Shown here: positions 6,189 through 8,354 of the stretch, one piece after another
How positions within the stretch are numbered: the first letter of the stretch is position 1
How the letters are laid out: every line of letters begins with the position of its first letter
DNA from: an uncultured Oscillospiraceae bacterium
GTDB taxonomy: Bacteria; Bacillota_A; Clostridia; Oscillospirales; Oscillospiraceae
Direction of reading: 5' to 3'
Assembly: GCA_900757695.1 (NCBI GenBank)
Contig: CAAEOU010000326.1
Coordinates: 1 to 8,354 of the forward strand
DNA: 8,354 nt
Position numbers and translations under genes: made by a program
Notes under the pieces: generated by a model
The model's database searches: none
Told to the model about the DNA's origin: nothing
What the model saw: the letters and a program-made list of their open reading frames with translations, nothing else

Positions 6189-7670
6189 TTAGAAAATAAA
6201 GCCGCAAATCAAATACAGCACGGCGGTGATCCCGGCAAAGATCAGGGAATAGGGCAGGCAGTTTCTGGACTGATAGCCGGAAGGCAGGCCCATGGAGGTG
6301 GCGGTAAGGGACGTAAAGTCACACACCGGGCAGAAGTTGTTGCCAAAAGCACCGGCAGAGATCATTGCCGCCGCACACATATAGGGGTTTGCCCCAATCT
6401 TCAGTGCAAGGGGAATAATGACCGGGAACGCCACCAGAAGCAGCGACCAGTTCAGGCTCATGGCGGCCTCCGAGCAGCAGAAGATCACAAACAGCAGGAA
6501 GGGGAGCAGACCGGGCACAGAGAAGCCGCCGGCGATGTCCACCAGATATTCCGTATAGGCGATTTCCTCCAATACGCTGCCCAGAATATAGCTGAACAGG
6601 ATCAAAATATAGAGGTAAACCAGTTCCTTTGTGCCCTCTACAATGCACTCCTCCACATCTGCGGTGTTGATAATGCCCCGCAGCATATAGTAGAAGATCT
6701 GCACCGGCAGTACAATGATCAGTGCGGGGACAAGATCCCAATCGTAAAAGTAGGACAGCACCACAATGGCCACAATGGGTGCAAAGAAATCGAACAGATT
6801 GCCGCGGCGCTTGCCATCGTTGTCGTTCTCAGCCAGCCCCTCCAGCTCTGTGTAAACCGAGGGATCCGGATGCTTCATAACGCCCAGCTTGGGCAGGACA
6901 CCCAGTGCCAGCAGCAGCGAACCGATGATTGCCACCCAGCAGTAGAAGCTGAAGGGTACCGTATGGATAAATGCCTTCAGGCCACCGCCGTAATCATCCA
7001 CAAAGCCGTCAATGATAAAAATGCCGGCCATAAAGGCAGTCCAGCCGGTAAAGGGGAACAGCGCACGGATGGGCTCTGCCGTGGTCTGGATGATGAACGC
7101 CCCCTCCTCACGGGGGACCTTTTCACGATCATAGATGGGAGCCATAACGCCGCCCAGAACCATGATGTGCATATAGTCATCAAAGAACATCGGGAACTGC
7201 ATGAGCCATGTCCACAGATTCAGGTGCTTTGCATCCTTGGCATGCTTCCGAATGATGTTGGCAAAGGCCTGCGTGGCGCCGCACTTACCCAGCAGACAGA
7301 CCACAATATTCAGCATGGCACAGTTCAGCAGCAGCCAGACATAGTCATCCGTTTCCATGACGCCATAGAACATCTCCTGGGTGCCATCCACCAATCCCGC
7401 AACGCCGCCGGCGCCATAGAGCAGCACAATGCCCATCACTGCGCCAAAAATCAGCGTCTCCAAAATACGGCGGGACATAAAGGCGTAGTAAAGCAGGAAT
7501 ACCAGGATCACAGTACCCAGTGCCGGTGCGATCTCTGCCGAATTTTTGGCAATGATCATGCATACCACCAGCATGGCCACCGCAACACCATAGGTCAGCA
7601 GCTTGTGGATCAGGCTTTCCTGATCCATGATCGTAGACCAGACGCCCTTTTTTTGATCAGTTTTACTCAC
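6189..7670 (-). CDS. NhaC-type Na+/H+ antiporter family transporter
   Basis: A 493-residue polytopic membrane protein with roughly a dozen hydrophobic segments. The motif FFDDYMH at 162-168, followed by GGVMAPIYDREKVPREEGAF and TTAEP at about 196-200, is the signature of the NhaC antiporter family. Near the C-terminus NNFCPVCDFTSLTATSMG (444-461) corresponds to the second conserved half-motif. Characterised relatives exchange Na+ for H+ or couple organic solutes to ions. The chosen start is GTG at 7670, giving VSKTDQKKGVW, because AAAGGAG (7680-7686) lies 9 nt upstream and a perfect promoter begins 46 nt further up. The frame stays open to an ATG at 7844, but that extension runs through the promoter and is probably not translated. 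An internal ATG 13 codons downstream lacks a ribosome site. It is the first gene of an operon with the amidase 13 bp downstream, which suggests transport of an amide, its product or a counter-ion. Confidence 0.9.
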   Translation of the reverse strand: MSKTDQKKGVWSTIMDQESLIHKLLTYGVAVAMLVVCMIIAKNSAEIAPALGTVILVFLLYYAFMSRRILETLIFGAVMGIVLLYGAGGVAGLVDGTQEMFYGVMETDDYVWLLLNCAMLNIVVCLLGKCGATQAFANIIRKHAKDAKHLNLWTWLMQFPMFFDDYMHIMVLGGVMAPIYDREKVPREEGAFIIQTTAEPIRALFPFTGWTAFMAGIFIIDGFVDDYGGGLKAFIHTVPFSFYCWVAIIGSLLLALGVLPKLGVMKHPDPSVYTELEGLAENDNDGKRRGNLFDFFAPIVAIVVLSYFYDWDLVPALIIVLPVQIFYYMLRGIINTADVEECIVEGTKELVYLYILILFSYILGSVLEEIAYTEYLVDIAGGFSVPGLLPFLLFVIFCCSEAAMSLNWSLLLVAFPVIIPLALKIGANPYMCAAAMISAGAFGNNFCPVCDFTSLTATSMGLPSGYQSRNCLPYSLIFAGITAVLYLICGFIF

Positions 7671-7679
7671 ATTTTTTCG

Positions 7680-7686
7680 CTCCTTT
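7680..7686 (-). promoter_or_regulatory. Ribosome-binding site selecting the transporter's GTG start
   Basis: Minus-strand AAAGGAG, 9 nt before GTG at 7670. An ATG that begins one base earlier on the minus strand (ATGTGA) is followed at once by a stop in its own frame and cannot be the start. Automated callers are likely to choose the longer ATG at 7844 instead. Confidence 0.7.
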
Positions 7687-7688
7687 GC

Positions 7689-7704
7689 ATGTATATTTAT
7701 ACAT
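7689..7704. promoter_or_regulatory. Operator-like 16-bp palindrome in the transporter leader
   Basis: ATGTATA-TT-TATACAT is a perfect inverted repeat with a 2-bp centre. It begins about 5 bp downstream of the predicted start point near 7709 and ends just before the ribosome-binding site. A repressor bound here would block transcription from the strong promoter. AT-rich palindromes also arise by chance, so the role is inferred from position. Confidence 0.4.
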
Positions 7705-7715
7705 TCCTCGGCCCA

Positions 7716-7744
7716 ATTATACACCTGCGTTTTTCCTCTGTCAA
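7716..7744 (-). promoter_or_regulatory. Perfect-consensus sigma-A promoter of the transporter-amidase operon
   Basis: On the minus strand TTGACA (7739-7744) and TATAAT (7716-7721) are separated by exactly 17 bp, a full 12 of 12 match at the ideal spacing. The predicted start point is near 7709, giving a leader of about 39 nt to the GTG start. Confidence 0.88.
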
Positions 7745-7824
7745 CGAATTGCGACACATTGCGCTGTCTTTTTACGCCATTCGTTTCATCTTCCAGATCA
7801 TCCCGTTTTTCACCATTTTGCGGC

Positions 7825-7959
7825 AAAAAGTTCAACTGCTGCATCCAAGAAAAGATGGATGCAGCAGCCGTAAGAGGTGCCTTCCCAAATAAAACACCGT
7901 ATGGAACAGTGTTCTATCGAAAATCGCAACCACATTTGCAATCGATCGCAGTTTTCGGT
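7825..7959 (-). ncRNA. Candidate structured small RNA or 5' leader
   Basis: On the minus strand a promoter-like pair TTGAAT-17-TATTAT (7989-7994 and 7966-7971) would start a transcript near 7959. The transcript can fold into an interrupted hairpin (CGAAAA pairing with TTTTCG, one mismatch, then seven further pairs including wobbles), a small AACAC/GTGTT hairpin, and a strong 12-bp hairpin (7836-7847 with 7856-7867). The last is followed after 6 nt by TTTTT at 7825-7829, like a weak terminator or attenuator. It contains no convincing reading frame and matches no RNA family I recognise. It could be a free small RNA of about 135 nt, or an attenuated leader for the transporter operon downstream. 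Confidence 0.3.
7836..7867 (-). terminator. Strong hairpin, possible terminator or attenuator
   Basis: CTGCTGCATCCA (7836-7847) pairs perfectly with TGGATGCAGCAG (7856-7867) around an 8-nt loop. In the minus direction it is followed by TTGAAC and then five T residues, so the T tract is offset by 6 nt from the stem, weaker than a canonical terminator. In the plus direction there is no T tract. It lies upstream of the perfect promoter at 7716-7744. Confidence 0.45.
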
Positions 7960-7994
7960 GCCTATATAATATCAGTAAGAATCCAGCAATTCAA

Positions 7995-8208
7995 GATCAA
8001 TATTCAACAGAATTCTTCAGAAAATTTGTAAGAAGCCAAGATGCATGAAGTAAGCAAAATCAAATGAGCCGAGTTTGTGCAATCGATTTCTTTTTTTCAT
8101 TCCGAATATCGCAATGGCATTTCTTGCGGTGCCGGCTTCCCTTCTGCCGCCTATTGAGATGATTCAGGGAGGATCCGCCGGGTCGCCATCCGCCTCCAGA
8201 AAAGCAAA
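7995..8208. other. Intergenic stretch without a supported gene
   Basis: No reading frame here has a good ribosome site or a recognisable product. A 27-codon minus-strand frame (8017-8100) starts with ATGAAAAAAAG but lacks a Shine-Dalgarno sequence. The 10-mer TGCAATCGAT at 8078-8087 also occurs at 7937-7946. A T-rich tract at 8088-8098 has no GC-rich hairpin before it. The part from about 8110 to 8200 is clearly more GC-rich than the rest of the gap and may be decayed coding sequence, but I cannot identify it. Confidence 0.4.
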
Positions 8209-8211
8209 TAC

Positions 8212-8255
8212 ATAAAAAGTGCACCGGATATACCCGTCCAGAGTATATCCGGTGC
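8212..8255 (-). terminator. Intrinsic terminator of the iron-containing alcohol dehydrogenase gene
   Basis: A 13-bp perfect stem (8221-8233 with 8243-8255) closes a 9-nt loop. In the minus direction it is followed by AC and then five T residues. It begins 15 bp after the stop codon of the dehydrogenase gene, the expected place for a terminator. Confidence 0.85.
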
Positions 8256-8270
8256 TGCATTTGTCTGTGT

Positions 8271-8354
8271 TTACAGCTGTCCCTCGTAGGCCTGCCGGTA
8301 GATCTCGATGATCTGCTCCTTCTTTGCCTTCCGGGGATTGGTGACAGCGCAGGC
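8271..8354 (-). CDS. Iron-containing alcohol dehydrogenase, C-terminal fragment (partial)
   Basis: Only the last 27 codons and the stop are present; the gene continues past the right edge. The peptide begins ACAVTNPRKAKKEQIIEIY and ends YEGQL. The pattern of an acidic or small residue and Cys, then TNPR, a Lys-rich turn and the helix EIIxIYxxAY is characteristic of the extreme C-terminus of group III (iron-dependent) alcohol dehydrogenases. These enzymes interconvert alcohols and aldehydes with NAD(P)H. The assignment rests on this short tail alone. Alcohol, butanol, lactaldehyde and 1,3-propanediol dehydrogenases share it, so the substrate class cannot be narrowed. A strong terminator follows, so it is not in the transporter operon. 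Confidence 0.75.
   Translation of the reverse strand, partial: ACAVTNPRKAKKEQIIEIYRQAYEGQL

Noticed and set aside
5949..7892. A 647-codon open frame on the plus strand, antisense to the transporter and amidase genes
   Set aside because: It runs across two convincing minus-strand genes and their promoter, is rich in His, Gln and Gly as expected of mirror translation, has no ribosome site and resembles no family.
7904..7914. GAACAGTGTTC as a LexA (SOS) box
   Set aside because: The Gram-positive LexA box needs GAAC and GTTC separated by 4 bp; here the gap is 3, and no SOS gene is adjacent.
8017..8100. A 27-codon minus-strand frame with a basic start and aromatic tail
   Set aside because: It has no Shine-Dalgarno sequence and no stop-proximal or neighbour evidence for a leader peptide.
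1886..8133. GGTGCC recurring in several intergenic places (1887, 7876, 7957, 8128)
   Set aside because: The hexamer is short, its flanks are not shared, and it also occurs inside coding sequence, so I treat it as chance.
8060..8260. A 66-codon minus-strand open frame
   Set aside because: It begins inside the terminator hairpin of the alcohol dehydrogenase gene, has no ribosome site and its translation looks random.

Overview
The window looks like chromosomal DNA from an anaerobic Clostridia-type Firmicute, possibly a gut Oscillospirales or Lachnospirales member. The basis is strong AGGAGG ribosome-binding sites before almost every gene, a Gram-positive style lipoprotein, a membrane-anchored AraC regulator of the kind common in Bacillota, and moderately GC-rich coding DNA between AT-rich intergenic stretches. 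The genus assignment is inference only. I see no insertion sequence, phage gene, CRISPR array, tRNA or rRNA.

Layout, left to right. (1) 17-1807, minus strand: a family 1 (LplA-like) extracellular solute-binding lipoprotein. Its ABC permeases, if present, lie beyond the left edge. (2) 1808-2108: a 301-bp divergent intergenic region with a candidate promoter on each strand, a hairpin and short direct repeats. (3) 2109-3446, plus: an AraC-type regulator with a single N-terminal membrane anchor. (4) 3571-5132, plus: two consecutive short-chain dehydrogenases (SDRs) 17 bp apart behind their own promoter. (5) 5191-5234: a long hairpin terminator between convergent transcription units. (6) 5273-7670, minus: an operon of an NhaC-type ion transporter followed 13 bp later by a short-form acetamidase/formamidase, driven by a promoter that matches the sigma-A consensus perfectly. 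(7) 7671-8270: about 600 bp without a convincing protein gene, containing that promoter, an operator-like palindrome and a possible structured leader or small RNA. (8) 8271-8354, minus: the last 27 codons of an iron-containing alcohol dehydrogenase and its terminator.

The most economical reading is two metabolic modules side by side. The first is a nutrient uptake and oxidation module: the binding protein, a divergent membrane-tethered regulator and two SDRs whose coenzyme signatures differ (one NADP-like, one NAD-like). The second pairs an ion-coupled transporter with an amidase. No single gene is of an unknown family. The less ordinary material is regulatory: the perfect promoter with a palindrome just downstream of its start point, the hairpin-rich stretch upstream of it, the repeats in the divergent promoter region, and the regulator's unusual lack of an extracytoplasmic sensor.
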